A DNA stretch of 14,936 nucleotides, taken from assembly GCA_919901335.1 (NCBI GenBank), contig CAKKOZ010000002.1, positions 1-14,936 on the forward strand, read 5' to 3'. Both the position numbers and the translations under genes were made by a program. Positions 1 to 7,595 of the stretch are shown here, piece by piece; positions within the stretch are counted from its first letter, which is position 1; each line of letters opens with the position of its first letter. The DNA is from Nitrospiria bacterium. Its GTDB lineage: Bacteria; Nitrospirota; Nitrospiria; JACQBZ01. The notes beneath the pieces were generated by a model that saw only the letters and a list, made by a program, of their open reading frames with translations, was not told the origin of the DNA and made no database searches.

Positions 1-1634
1 CGCCCGCGGAGCTTCCGGTGATAGGTAATCGCGAAGCGGTGCGCCTCGTCGCGGATGCGCTGCAGGAGATGCGTTGCGGGCGATTCGGGATCCAAGGACA
101 CGGAGTCGGGCCGGCCAGGCAGAAACACCCGCTCGAACTTCTCGCCCTTCTCCTTGGCCAGTCCGAGGATGTCGCGATCGGTGAAACCGACGATCCGCAT
201 CGCCTCGAGCGCGGCCGAAAGCTGGCCCTTGCCGCCGTCGATCACGATCAGGTCCGGAAGCGGTTCTTCAGCATCTCGGCGGTCATTCGCCCGGGAATAC
301 CACCGGACGAGAACCTCCTTCATCATCCCGAAATCGTTCGCGCCCTGGATCGTCCGGATCTTGAATTTCCGGTAGGCCGATTTTTTCGCCCGGTTGTCTT
401 CCCATACCACGCGCGAGCCGACGGCCTGGTCGCCCATGAGGTTCGAGATATCAAACGCCTCGATCCGCAACGGAAGCCGACGGAGACCGAGAATCCGCTG
501 GAGCTCTTGTGATGCCGCCGTGCCGGCCTGACGGATCCGCAAGTGTTCCTCAAGTGAGACGCGGGCATTCTCCTGCGCCAGCGCGATGAGCGGCGCGGTT
601 TTTCCGCGACTCGGCGCGGTCAACCGGACCGGCGCCCCCCGTTTCTCCGACAGCCACCGTTCCAGCAGATCGGACTCAGCCGGTGCAACCGCCGTGACGA
701 CCGCCGGCGGGACCAGACCCTCCTTATTGTAAAACTGCTGGATGAATGTGCCGTACAGCTCCTCCTCCAACGCATCGCCAAAACCGGTCATAAAAAAATC
801 CTTCCGGCCGACCATCATCCCGCCGCGGATGAACAGCACCTGAAAATCGAGCGCCTCCCCTCCCCGGGCCGCGGCGATGACATCCAGGTCGGCAAAGTCG
901 GTCGTGGTGATCCGCTGCCGTTCCAGCGTCCGTTCGATGGCCGCCACCTGGTCCCGGAGACGGGCGGCCTCTTCAAAATTCAGACGGGCCGCCTCGATCT
1001 CCATCCGGTGCTTCAAGACCTTCCTCAGTTCGTTGTCCTTGCCTTCCAGAAACAGCCGGACTTGCCCCATCATCTCCCGGTAATCTTCGCGGTTCTGATG
1101 GCCGGTGCAGGGGGCCAGGCAGCGCTTGATTTCAAACTCGATGCAGGCCCGTTCGGCCGTCCCGTCAATCACAATGGTGCAGTTCGGCAGGGGAAAGAGC
1201 CTCCGCAGAAGCCGTAGCGTCTCGCGAAGCGCGTGCGTGGGAACGTACGGACCGTAATAGAGCGCCCCGTCCGGCTTCACCCGACGGACGATCTCCAGCC
1301 GCGGGTAGTCGTCCCGGAGCGGCAGACGCAGATAAGGATAGTTTTTGTCATCTCGAAGGACGACATTATATTTTGGACGGTGCTTTTTGATCAGGTTGTT
1401 CTCAAGAATAAGCGCCTCGAGTTCGGTGGCCGTGACAAGGCATTCCAGATCCTTGATCTGTGAAACCAGATGCCGGACGCGGGGCGTGAGCGGTGCGCCG
1501 GCCTGGAAATACGATCGGACGCGGTCGGAAAGCACCTTGGCCTTGCCGATATAGAGGATGGCCCCCCCGCGGCTTTTCATGAGATAGACACCGGGCTGGG
1601 ACGGCAGATGGGCCAGTCTTTCTTTCAGATCCAT
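1..1634 (-). CDS. uvrC: UvrABC excinuclease subunit C (5' part, truncated by window edge)
   Basis: UvrC makes both incisions around a lesion in bacterial nucleotide excision repair, acting with UvrB in the cytoplasm. Reading the minus strand from the ATG at 1634 gives 544 uninterrupted codons that run off the window, so the C-terminal helix-hairpin-helix domain (family length about 600-620) is not seen. The N-terminal GIY-YIG nuclease is clear (PGVY at 14-17, LYIGKAK at 27-33), followed by a UVR helical segment around 205-240. The RNase H-like second nuclease has FDISN with Asp395 and VIDGGKGQL with Asp466. The start is fixed because the conserved N-terminal domain begins immediately and an in-frame TGA lies about 35 bases upstream with no other start codon between. 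No Shine-Dalgarno sequence precedes it (see the promoter entry). Product call is secure. Confidence 0.97.
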   Translation of the reverse strand, partial: MDLKERLAHLPSQPGVYLMKSRGGAILYIGKAKVLSDRVRSYFQAGAPLTPRVRHLVSQIKDLECLVTATELEALILENNLIKKHRPKYNVVLRDDKNYPYLRLPLRDDYPRLEIVRRVKPDGALYYGPYVPTHALRETLRLLRRLFPLPNCTIVIDGTAERACIEFEIKRCLAPCTGHQNREDYREMMGQVRLFLEGKDNELRKVLKHRMEIEAARLNFEEAARLRDQVAAIERTLERQRITTTDFADLDVIAAARGGEALDFQVLFIRGGMMVGRKDFFMTGFGDALEEELYGTFIQQFYNKEGLVPPAVVTAVAPAESDLLERWLSEKRGAPVRLTAPSRGKTAPLIALAQENARVSLEEHLRIRQAGTAASQELQRILGLRRLPLRIEAFDISNLMGDQAVGSRVVWEDNRAKKSAYRKFKIRTIQGANDFGMMKEVLVRWYSRANDRRDAEEPLPDLIVIDGGKGQLSAALEAMRIVGFTDRDILGLAKEKGEKFERVFLPGRPDSVSLDPESPATHLLQRIRDEAHRFAITYHRKLRG

Positions 1635-1641
1635 GGCATGG

Positions 1642-1671
1642 ATTATAGTCCCAGCCCCGATCGCAAATCAA
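1642..1671 (-). promoter_or_regulatory. uvrC promoter, probably giving a leaderless mRNA
   Basis: On the minus strand there is a perfect -10 TATAAT (1647-1642) and a -35 TTGATT (1671-1666) separated by 18 bases. Only seven bases lie between the -10 box and the uvrC ATG, so transcription should begin at or one base before the A of the start codon. This explains the absence of a ribosome-binding site. The -35 lies in an arm (about 1660-1673) that is the inverted counterpart of the dapA -35 region. The consensus match is direct observation; the start site is inferred. Confidence 0.6.
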
Positions 1672-1697
1672 TTATGTCGAAAGAAACCCTTCCCCCC

Positions 1698-1783
1698 GTA
1701 GGAATTTACCCAGCGAGCACAGCGAGCGAGAGGGGGAGGCTCCATCCGGCTTCGCCGGTGGAGGGGGCGACGTGAGCCCCTAC
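1698..1783. repeat. Interspersed hairpin repeat, short copy
   Basis: This 86-base element lies between the divergent uvrC and dapA promoters and shares both end modules with a longer element at 13591-13824. The left module (1706-1740) matches 13599-13632 with one gap and two or three mismatches. The right module (1763-1783) matches 13804-13824 with two mismatches. The ends pair as GTAGG/CCTAC. The centre is one hairpin: CTCCA-CCGGC, loop TTC, GCCGG-TGGAG with a single bulged T. No coding frame is apparent. The family is not one I can name. Confidence 0.75.
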
Positions 1784-1793
1784 AAATAGAGAA

Positions 1794-1822
1794 TTGATTT
1801 TGGATCGCGACTTCCGTATGAT
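1794..1822 (+). promoter_or_regulatory. Promoter of the dapA-panC operon
   Basis: A -35 TTGATT (1794-1799) and a -10 TATGAT (1817-1822) are separated by exactly 17 bases, predicting a start near 1829 and a leader of about 22 bases. That leader carries a strong ribosome-binding site, AGGAGG at 1838-1843, seven bases before the dapA ATG. The promoter begins about ten bases after the hairpin repeat, and its -35 region lies in an imperfect inverted copy of the uvrC -35 region. Confidence 0.6.
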
Positions 1823-1850
1823 GGGTGTTCTTACGACAGGAGGCTAAGCC

Positions 1851-2735
1851 ATGTTTTCCGGTTCGATGGTCGCGATCATCACCCCGTTCAAAAAAGGCAG
1901 ACTGGATGAAAAAGCCTTTGGAGATCTGATTGAATTTCAGATTGCGGGAGGCACCTCGGGCATCGTGCCGTGCGGGACGACGGGAGAATCGGCGACGCTC
2001 AGCCATGAGGAGCACAACCGCGTCATCGAATTGACCGTGAAAATCGTCCGCGGACGCGTCCCCGTCGTGGCCGGGACCGGCTCGAACAGCACCGAGGAGG
2101 CCGCGGGACTGACCCGGCACGCCAAAAAGGTCGGTGCGGACGCGGCGCTGTTGATCTGTCCTTACTACAACAAACCGACACAGGAAGGTCTCTACCGGCA
2201 TTTCAAGGCCATCGCGAAGGCGGTGGACCTGCCGTTGATACCGTATAACATTCCGGGGCGGACGGGCGTCAACATGCTCCCGTCCACTGTGGCACGGCTG
2301 GTGGATCCGAAAACCGGCGGGAAGAACATCGTCGCGATCAAGGAATCTTCAGGATCGGTTCAGCAGATCAGCGAAGTGATCCGGCTGTGCGGCGACCGGC
2401 TGGCCGTGATCTCGGGCGATGACGCACTGACGCTTCCGATTCTATCCCTGGGCGGATGCGGTGTGATCTCGGTCGCGGCCAATCTCATCCCCAGAGACTG
2501 CGCCGAGATGGTGCGAGCTGCCCTCAAGGGTGACTGGGGCAAGGCCCGACGGCTGCATTTCGGGATGTCTCCCCTTGTGGACGCGCTGTTCGTTGAGACG
2601 AACCCGATTCCGGTCAAGACGGCGCTGGGGTGGATGGGGAAATGCTCGGATGAAGTCCGCCTGCCGCTCTGCCCCATGTCCGAAACGAGCCAGGCCGTGC
2701 TGAAGGAGACGATGAAAGAGTACGGGCTGATATAG
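1851..2735 (+). CDS. dapA: 4-hydroxy-tetrahydrodipicolinate synthase
   Basis: DapA condenses pyruvate with aspartate semialdehyde, the first committed step of diaminopimelate and lysine synthesis in the cytoplasm. The 294-residue product matches the usual family length and is a single TIM barrel. Landmarks are the GTTGES loop at 42-47 (Thr43/Thr44 of the proton relay), PYYNKP at 104-109 with Tyr106, YNIPGRTG at 132-139 with Tyr132 and Arg137, and the Schiff-base lysine Lys164 in AIKESSG. SGDDALTLP and GVISVAAN follow. A proline (Pro131) sits just before the catalytic tyrosine where leucine or valine is common. The ATG is preceded by a near-perfect Shine-Dalgarno. It heads a seven-gene, co-oriented run and is followed after 57 bases by dapB, the next enzyme of the pathway. 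Confidence 0.97.
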   Translation: MFSGSMVAIITPFKKGRLDEKAFGDLIEFQIAGGTSGIVPCGTTGESATLSHEEHNRVIELTVKIVRGRVPVVAGTGSNSTEEAAGLTRHAKKVGADAALLICPYYNKPTQEGLYRHFKAIAKAVDLPLIPYNIPGRTGVNMLPSTVARLVDPKTGGKNIVAIKESSGSVQQISEVIRLCGDRLAVISGDDALTLPILSLGGCGVISVAANLIPRDCAEMVRAALKGDWGKARRLHFGMSPLVDALFVETNPIPVKTALGWMGKCSDEVRLPLCPMSETSQAVLKETMKEYGLI

Positions 2736-2792
2736 TCCATCAGCGGGTGGCTGGAGGCGGGGCGCCCCTATAACGAATTGGAAGACGAATCC

Positions 2793-3599
2793 ATGATCAA
2801 CGTGATTGTAACAGGCGCCTCCGGGAAAATAGGCGGGCGGATCATCAGTCTGATGCAGGACAAGGCGGCCGGCCTTCGGTTGGCCGCGGCGGTCGATAAA
2901 AAGGGACTGCCGGCCGTCGGACGCGATGCGGGGGAAATCGCCGGATGCGGACATCTTGGAATCCCGATCGTGCACCCGATCAACATCGCCCTGCCGCTTG
3001 GCGACGTCGTGATTGATTTCACCGAGCCGTCCGGCACAATGGAAATCCTGCCGGAAGTGGCCAAGGCCAAGAAGGCGATCGTGATCGGCACGACCGGTTT
3101 CTCAAAGAGGGAGACCGACCGGGTCCGCGACTTCGCAAAGCGGATCCCGTGCGTCCTGTCGCCGAACATGAGCGTGGGCGTCAATCTGGTCTTCAAGCTC
3201 CTGGCCGACGCGGCCCGCGTGACCGGCGACGATTACGATATCGAGATCGTCGAGGTGCATCATCGCTTCAAGAAGGACGCGCCCAGCGGCACCGCCCTCA
3301 AGATGGCCCAGGTCGTGGCCGAGGCGCTCAAGCGCGATCTGGACAAGGTCGGCGTCTATGCCCGAAAAGGCGTGATCGGCGAGCGGAAGAAATTCGAGAT
3401 CGGCATCCAGTCGCTCCGCGCCGGCGATGTGGTGGGTGAGCATACCGTGATCTTCGCCGGGCCGGGTGAGCGCATCGAAATCACCCACCGCGCGCACAGC
3501 CGCGACAATTTCGCGCGCGGAGCCCTTTTGGCCGCGCGATGGATTGTGGGCCGTCCGCCGGGCTTATACGATATGATGGACGTCTTAGGGCTTAAATAA
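2793..3599 (+). CDS. dapB: 4-hydroxy-tetrahydrodipicolinate reductase
   Basis: DapB reduces the DapA product to tetrahydrodipicolinate with NAD(P)H. From the ATG at 2793 the product is 268 residues, normal for the family. It starts with the Rossmann motif GASGKIGG (8-15), then VIDFTEPSG (73-81), the GTTGF turn (99-103) and SPNMSVGVN (123-131). The signature HHRFKKDAPSGTA (156-168) contains the catalytic His156 and Lys160. A TTG five codons upstream (2778) is in frame but has no ribosome-binding site and would add residues before the usual MI-start. GGAAG at 2780-2784 fits the ATG. The next gene starts three bases after the TAA, so translational coupling is likely. Confidence 0.96.
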   Translation: MINVIVTGASGKIGGRIISLMQDKAAGLRLAAAVDKKGLPAVGRDAGEIAGCGHLGIPIVHPINIALPLGDVVIDFTEPSGTMEILPEVAKAKKAIVIGTTGFSKRETDRVRDFAKRIPCVLSPNMSVGVNLVFKLLADAARVTGDDYDIEIVEVHHRFKKDAPSGTALKMAQVVAEALKRDLDKVGVYARKGVIGERKKFEIGIQSLRAGDVVGEHTVIFAGPGERIEITHRAHSRDNFARGALLAARWIVGRPPGLYDMMDVLGLK

Positions 3600-3602
3600 T
3601 CC

Positions 3603-4355
3603 GTGAAATTCGTTCGATTTCAATACAACGACACGATCACCTACGGTCTCCTCGAAAACGGGACCGTCCGACCGGTCGAAGGAGATCCCTTTTCAGAATA
3701 TAAGCCGACCGGAAAAGGAATCCCGATGAACTCGGTCCGGCTTCTCGCCCCGTGCGAACCTTCCAAGATCGTGGCGGTCGGGGTTAATTACAGGGACCAC
3801 GCGGCCGAGTTCAAGAAGGAGCTGCCCAAAGAACCGCTGCTGTTTTTAAAACCGTCCACGGCCGTTCTGGACCCTATGGAACCGATCCGTCTTCCCACGC
3901 GATCGCGCCGCGTGGATTACGAGGCCGAGCTGGCCGTCGTAATCAAAAAACGGGCCGTCAAAATCAGTCCGGAAGAGGCACCGGAGTTCGTTTTGGGCTA
4001 CACCTGCATCAACGACGTCACGGCCCGGGACCTCCAGAAGGAAGACGGCCAGTGGACCCGCGCAAAGGGCTTTGATACGTTTGCACCGCTCGGCCCATGG
4101 ATCGTGACCGATCTGGACCCGGGCCGTTTAAAAATCGAAAGCTATCTGAACGGCGAGCGGCGACAGTCGGCAAGCACCGCACAGTTGATCTTTAATGTGC
4201 CGGCCCTGGTGAGCTTCATTTCGCAGGTGATGACACTGCTCCCCGGCGATGTGATCGCGACCGGAACGCCGGCCGGTGTCGGCGCCATGAAGTCCGGCGA
4301 CCGGATCGAGATCGTGATCGACGGCATCGGCCGGCTCGCGAACCCCGTGCAATAA
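3603..4355 (+). CDS. Fumarylacetoacetate hydrolase (FAH) family protein
   Basis: The 250-residue product is a member of the FAH fold, whose metal-dependent enzymes hydrolyse, decarboxylate or isomerise 2-keto/enol acids such as acylpyruvates or oxaloacetate. An N-terminal strand region (1-45) precedes GVNYRDHAAE at 60-69 with the family histidine His66. Next come FLKPS, the metal-binding DYEAELA (Glu107, Glu109) with Asp138 in CINDVTARDLQ, KGFD at 155-158, and the late TGTPAGVG loop. The start is GTG three bases after dapB, with no clear ribosome-binding site, implying coupling. Its substrate cannot be read from the sequence. Its place between dapB and an aminotransferase suggests a link to pyruvate or oxaloacetate chemistry, perhaps tautomer repair, but that is inference. 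Confidence 0.88.
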   Translation: MKFVRFQYNDTITYGLLENGTVRPVEGDPFSEYKPTGKGIPMNSVRLLAPCEPSKIVAVGVNYRDHAAEFKKELPKEPLLFLKPSTAVLDPMEPIRLPTRSRRVDYEAELAVVIKKRAVKISPEEAPEFVLGYTCINDVTARDLQKEDGQWTRAKGFDTFAPLGPWIVTDLDPGRLKIESYLNGERRQSASTAQLIFNVPALVSFISQVMTLLPGDVIATGTPAGVGAMKSGDRIEIVIDGIGRLANPVQ

Positions 4356-4383
4356 ACGAATCGAAAGGAGCCGTTCTCTCTCC

Positions 4384-5553
4384 ATGCCGAAACCCAAGCT
4401 TGCGGATCGAATCAAAAACCTTCCCCCGTATCTCTTTGCGGCGATTGATCAACTCAAACAAAAGGCGCTGGCCAAGGGAGTGGATCTCATCAATCTCGGG
4501 ATCGGCGACCCGGATCTCCCAACGCCGGAGCCGATCATCCGACGGCTTCAACAGGCGGCCGAGAATCCCAGAAACCACCAGTATCCCTCCTACGAAGGGA
4601 TGCTCACCTTTCGCGAGGCGGCCGCGGACTGGTACCGGCGGCGGTTCGGCGTCCGGCTCGATCCCAGGACGGAGGTGCTGACACTGATCGGCTCGAAAGA
4701 AGGCATCGGCCATGCGCCGCTGGCCTTCATCAACCCCGGCGATGTCGCGCTGATCCCCGATCCGGGTTATCCGGTCTACCCCGCCGCCACGCTGTTCGCC
4801 GGCGGACGGTCTCACTTCATGCCGCTCAAAAAGGAAAACCATTTTCTGCCGGAGTTCGACCGCATCCCGAAATCGGTCCTGAAAAAAGCGCGGCTGCTCT
4901 TTATCAATTATCCGAACAACCCGACCTCGGCCACGGCCGGAAAAGAATTTTTTAAAGAGGTGGTCCGGTTCGCCCGCCGGCACACGCTGATCGTCTGTCA
5001 CGACAATGCCTATTCCGAGATCTATTTCGACGGCGAGCGGCCGATGAGTTTTTTGGAGCTGGACGGGGCCAGGGACGTGGGGGTCGAGTTCCATTCGCTC
5101 TCGAAAACCTTCAATATGACCGGATGGCGGATCGGCTTCGCCGTTGGAAATCCGCAGATCTTGTCCGCGCTGGGCAAGGTCAAGAGCAACCTCGACTCCG
5201 GCGTGTTTCAGGCCGTGCAGGAGGCCGGTATCGAGGCCTTGAACTTGAAGGACCCGGTGACGGACGGGATACGGAAGGTGTACCAGGAACGGAGGGACAC
5301 ATTGATCTCGGGGCTCCTGGGTCTCGGTTTGTCGGTGGAACCGCCCAAGGCGACGTTCTATGTCTGGGTCAGCGTTCCGAAAAACTTCACCGCGATGACG
5401 TTCACGACGCACCTCCTGGACAAAGCCGGCATCGTCACCACGCCCGGCTCGGGCTTCGGAAAGTCTGGGGAGGGATATATCCGGATGGCGCTGACGGTGC
5501 CGAACGACCGGCTCATGGAAGCGGTCAGCCGGATGGAACGGCTGCTGTCATGA
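4384..5553 (+). CDS. dapL: Class I/II PLP aminotransferase, probably LL-diaminopimelate aminotransferase
   Basis: DapL transfers the amino group of glutamate directly to tetrahydrodipicolinate, giving LL-diaminopimelate and bypassing the succinylase and acetylase routes. The 389-residue fold-type I enzyme has LGIGDPDLPTP at 38-48, YPSYEG at 67-72, NYPNNPT at 175-181 (Asn179), HDNAYSE at 206-212 (Asp207, Tyr210), the PLP lysine Lys241 in SLSKTFNMTGWRIGF, and carboxylate-binding Arg367 in YIRMAL. The N-terminus, LADRIKNLPPYLFAAID, resembles the DapL2-type family as I recall it. Placement two genes after dapB supports that substrate, although other class I aminotransferases are related. AAGGAG at 4365-4370 is the likely ribosome-binding site but sits 13 bases from the ATG, an unusually long spacing. 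The stop overlaps folK by four bases. Confidence 0.85.
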   Translation: MPKPKLADRIKNLPPYLFAAIDQLKQKALAKGVDLINLGIGDPDLPTPEPIIRRLQQAAENPRNHQYPSYEGMLTFREAAADWYRRRFGVRLDPRTEVLTLIGSKEGIGHAPLAFINPGDVALIPDPGYPVYPAATLFAGGRSHFMPLKKENHFLPEFDRIPKSVLKKARLLFINYPNNPTSATAGKEFFKEVVRFARRHTLIVCHDNAYSEIYFDGERPMSFLELDGARDVGVEFHSLSKTFNMTGWRIGFAVGNPQILSALGKVKSNLDSGVFQAVQEAGIEALNLKDPVTDGIRKVYQERRDTLISGLLGLGLSVEPPKATFYVWVSVPKNFTAMTFTTHLLDKAGIVTTPGSGFGKSGEGYIRMALTVPNDRLMEAVSRMERLLS

Positions 5554-6074
5554 CGGAACCCACGACCGTCGCCATCGGGATCGGCTCGAATATGGGCGAC
5601 CGCCAGGCCTACTGCGAAGAGGCCGTCCGTCTGATCTCCAACTTTTCCAAGACATCGCTCCTCGCAGTCTCATCCCTGTACGAAACCGCGCCTCTGGAGA
5701 TGATCGACCAGGACGGGTTCATCAACTGCGTCGCGGCCGTCCGGACAGCCCTTTCTCCCCGGGAGCTTCTCCGGGCCTGCCAGGAAGTGGAGCAATCCCT
5801 CGGCCGAAAGCGGAGCGTCCGTTTCGGACCGAGGACGATTGATCTGGACATCCTCTTTTACGGCGACCAAATTATTCATGAAACCGACTTGACGATCCCG
5901 CATTCCCGGGCGCACGAGCGGCGGTTTGTCCTGGAGCCGCTGGCCGAGATCGCGCCGATGCTGGAACATCCGGTGCTTCGAAAAACCGCTTTGCAGATCC
6001 TCCAGGGGATGCGGAACCACCAGGAGGTCCGGCGCCTGGCGCCGTTTCCTGTCAACCCGAAGGCCGGGGGATGA
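5550..6074 (+). CDS. folK: 2-amino-4-hydroxy-6-hydroxymethyldihydropteridine pyrophosphokinase
   Basis: FolK transfers pyrophosphate from ATP to hydroxymethyl-dihydropterin, preparing it for condensation with p-aminobenzoate in folate synthesis. The 174-residue product has GSNMGDR at 12-18, YETAP at 44-48, FINC at 57-60, and the signature RFGPRTIDLDILFYG at 91-105 with magnesium ligands Asp98 and Asp100. IPHSRAHERRFVLEPL follows. The longer frame extending upstream is only an extension inside dapL. The ATG at 5550 overlaps the dapL stop as ATGA, and the gene ends in another ATGA overlap with the next gene. No other folate genes are in view, so it appears to be carried in a mixed biosynthetic operon. 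Confidence 0.95.
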   Translation: MTEPTTVAIGIGSNMGDRQAYCEEAVRLISNFSKTSLLAVSSLYETAPLEMIDQDGFINCVAAVRTALSPRELLRACQEVEQSLGRKRSVRFGPRTIDLDILFYGDQIIHETDLTIPHSRAHERRFVLEPLAEIAPMLEHPVLRKTALQILQGMRNHQEVRRLAPFPVNPKAGG

Positions 6075-6712
6075 CGGTCAAGGGCCCGAAATATCTGGTG
6101 ATCGAGGGACCGATCGGCGTTGGTAAAACCAGCCTGGCGAGGCTCCTGGCCCGAGAGATGGACGCACGGATTGTTCTGGAGCGCGCGGAGGACAACCCGT
6201 TTCTGAAGGAATTTTACAAAGACCCAAAGCGCTTCGCGTTCCAGACCCAGATCTTCTTCCTCCTCTCGCGTTACCGGCAGTTACAGGAATTGTCGCAGAT
6301 GGACCTGTTCGAACGGACGACGGTCACGGACTACTTTTTCCCAAAAGACCGCATCTTCGCCTCGATCAATCTGGAGGCCAGCGAACTGGCGCTCTACCAG
6401 CAGATCTATTTCCTTTTGAACCCCACGATTCCGACGCCGGATCTGGTCGTCTACCTTCAGGCCGGCCCCGAGGTTTTGATGGACCGCGTCCGTCGTCGCG
6501 GCTTGGACTATGAAAAACCGCTGACCCCCGATTATCTCGAAACCTTGAACCAGGCCTACAACGACTTTTTTTTCCAGTACACCGACTCCCCGCTTCTGGT
6601 CGTCCAGACCTCCGAGATCGATTTCGTCAACCGGCGGGCCGACCTCGACGATCTTCTCCACCAGATCAGGCAGATGAAGAAGGGCACGCAGTATTACGTG
6701 CCGAAGAAGTAA
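6071..6712 (+). CDS. Deoxynucleoside kinase (deoxyadenosine/deoxycytidine kinase family)
   Basis: Members of this family phosphorylate deoxynucleosides with ATP in the salvage pathway. The 213-residue product starts with a P-loop, EGPIGVGKTS (12-21, Lys19). It continues with DNPFLKEFY (41-49), a substrate-site region FERTTVTDYFFPKDRIFA (80-97) and a C-terminal arginine-rich lid DRVRRRGLDYEKPL around 137-150. These match the deoxynucleoside kinase group better than thymidylate kinase, but which base it prefers cannot be read. The start overlaps folK by four bases and is preceded by a G-rich stretch. Gene order folK-kinase-panC looks conserved in Nitrospira-like genomes as I recall them; this was not checked. 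Confidence 0.88.
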   Translation: MTVKGPKYLVIEGPIGVGKTSLARLLAREMDARIVLERAEDNPFLKEFYKDPKRFAFQTQIFFLLSRYRQLQELSQMDLFERTTVTDYFFPKDRIFASINLEASELALYQQIYFLLNPTIPTPDLVVYLQAGPEVLMDRVRRRGLDYEKPLTPDYLETLNQAYNDFFFQYTDSPLLVVQTSEIDFVNRRADLDDLLHQIRQMKKGTQYYVPKK

Positions 6713-6739
6713 ATCCATTTACATCAAACTTCACTCCTC

Positions 6740-7585
6740 ATGAAAATCATTAAAAGCATCCGACAAATGCAGTCATGGGCCGAACAGCGGCGGGGCCGTG
6801 GAAAAACAATCGGCTTTGTTCCGACGATGGGGGCGCTGCATGAAGGGCATCACTCGCTGATGCGTGCGGCGCGACGGCGGTGTGACGCGGTCGTCGTGAG
6901 CATCTTCGTCAACCCCGCCCAGTTCGGGCCGAACGAAGATTACGCCCGCTATCCACGGGACGCCAAAGGCGATGCCGCGCTTTGCCGTCTTGAAAAAGTG
7001 GATATTCTCTTCATGCCGACGGCCGAAGCGATTTATCCCGAAGGCCACCAGACGACGATATCGGTCAAACCGCTTGGCGATGGCCTTGAAGGAGCCTTTC
7101 GGCCAAACCATTTCTCCGGCGTCGCCGCGGTCGTGGCCAAGCTGTTTCAGATCGTAAAGCCCCAGATGGCCTTCTTTGGACAGAAGGATTATCAGCAGAC
7201 CGTTGTGATCAGGCGGCTCGTTCAGGATCTGCATTTTCCGGTCAAGATCATCGTCTGCCCGACCGTCCGGGAGAAAGACGGTCTCGCGATGAGCTCGCGC
7301 AACCGCTATTTATCGAGCGAAGGACGGCGGGCGGCCCGGGTCCTGTTCAAGGCGATGCAACTCGGAAGGGATCAAATCAGAGAGGGAAAGCGAAATGCGG
7401 CGGCCGTACGAAACGAAATGACGCGGTGGATCCGACAGGAACCTCTGGCCAAGATCGACTACGTCGCGATCACCCATCCCGAAACGCTCGAAGAAGTTTT
7501 GCATATCAAAGGCCCGGTCGTGCTGCTACTGGCCGTTCGAATCGGCAAGACCCGTCTGATTGATAATCTGTTGCTCAAACACTGA
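6740..7585 (+). CDS. panC: Pantoate-beta-alanine ligase (pantothenate synthetase)
   Basis: PanC joins pantoate and beta-alanine through a pantoyl-adenylate, the last step of pantothenate synthesis and the route to coenzyme A. The 281-residue product is full length. It shows FVPTMGALHEGH at 26-37 with the nucleotidyltransferase HxGH (His34, His37), VSIFVNPAQFGPNEDYARYPR (53-73), FGQKDYQQ at 146-153 and REKDGLAMSSRN at 177-188 (KMSKS-like loop). The ATG lies 27 bases after the kinase gene and lacks an obvious ribosome-binding site. It is the last gene of the run, followed by a terminator-like hairpin. No panB or panD is present in the window. Confidence 0.96.
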   Translation: MKIIKSIRQMQSWAEQRRGRGKTIGFVPTMGALHEGHHSLMRAARRRCDAVVVSIFVNPAQFGPNEDYARYPRDAKGDAALCRLEKVDILFMPTAEAIYPEGHQTTISVKPLGDGLEGAFRPNHFSGVAAVVAKLFQIVKPQMAFFGQKDYQQTVVIRRLVQDLHFPVKIIVCPTVREKDGLAMSSRNRYLSSEGRRAARVLFKAMQLGRDQIREGKRNAAAVRNEMTRWIRQEPLAKIDYVAITHPETLEEVLHIKGPVVLLLAVRIGKTRLIDNLLLKH

Positions 7586-7595
7586 AACAACTCCG

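Noticed and set aside
2751..2777. A decayed end of the hairpin repeat between dapA and dapB (GGCGGGGCGCCCCTATAA)
   Set aside because: Only about ten bases resemble the right module and no left module is present; chance in GC-rich sequence is as likely.
4216..5412. A 398-codon minus-strand frame opposite the aminotransferase
   Set aside because: Arginine- and aspartate-rich antisense shadow typical of GC-rich coding DNA; the plus strand carries all catalytic motifs.
5124..5549. Long in-frame extension upstream of folK
   Set aside because: It lies wholly inside the aminotransferase gene in another frame and its translation is low-complexity; folK begins at 5550 with its usual N-terminus.
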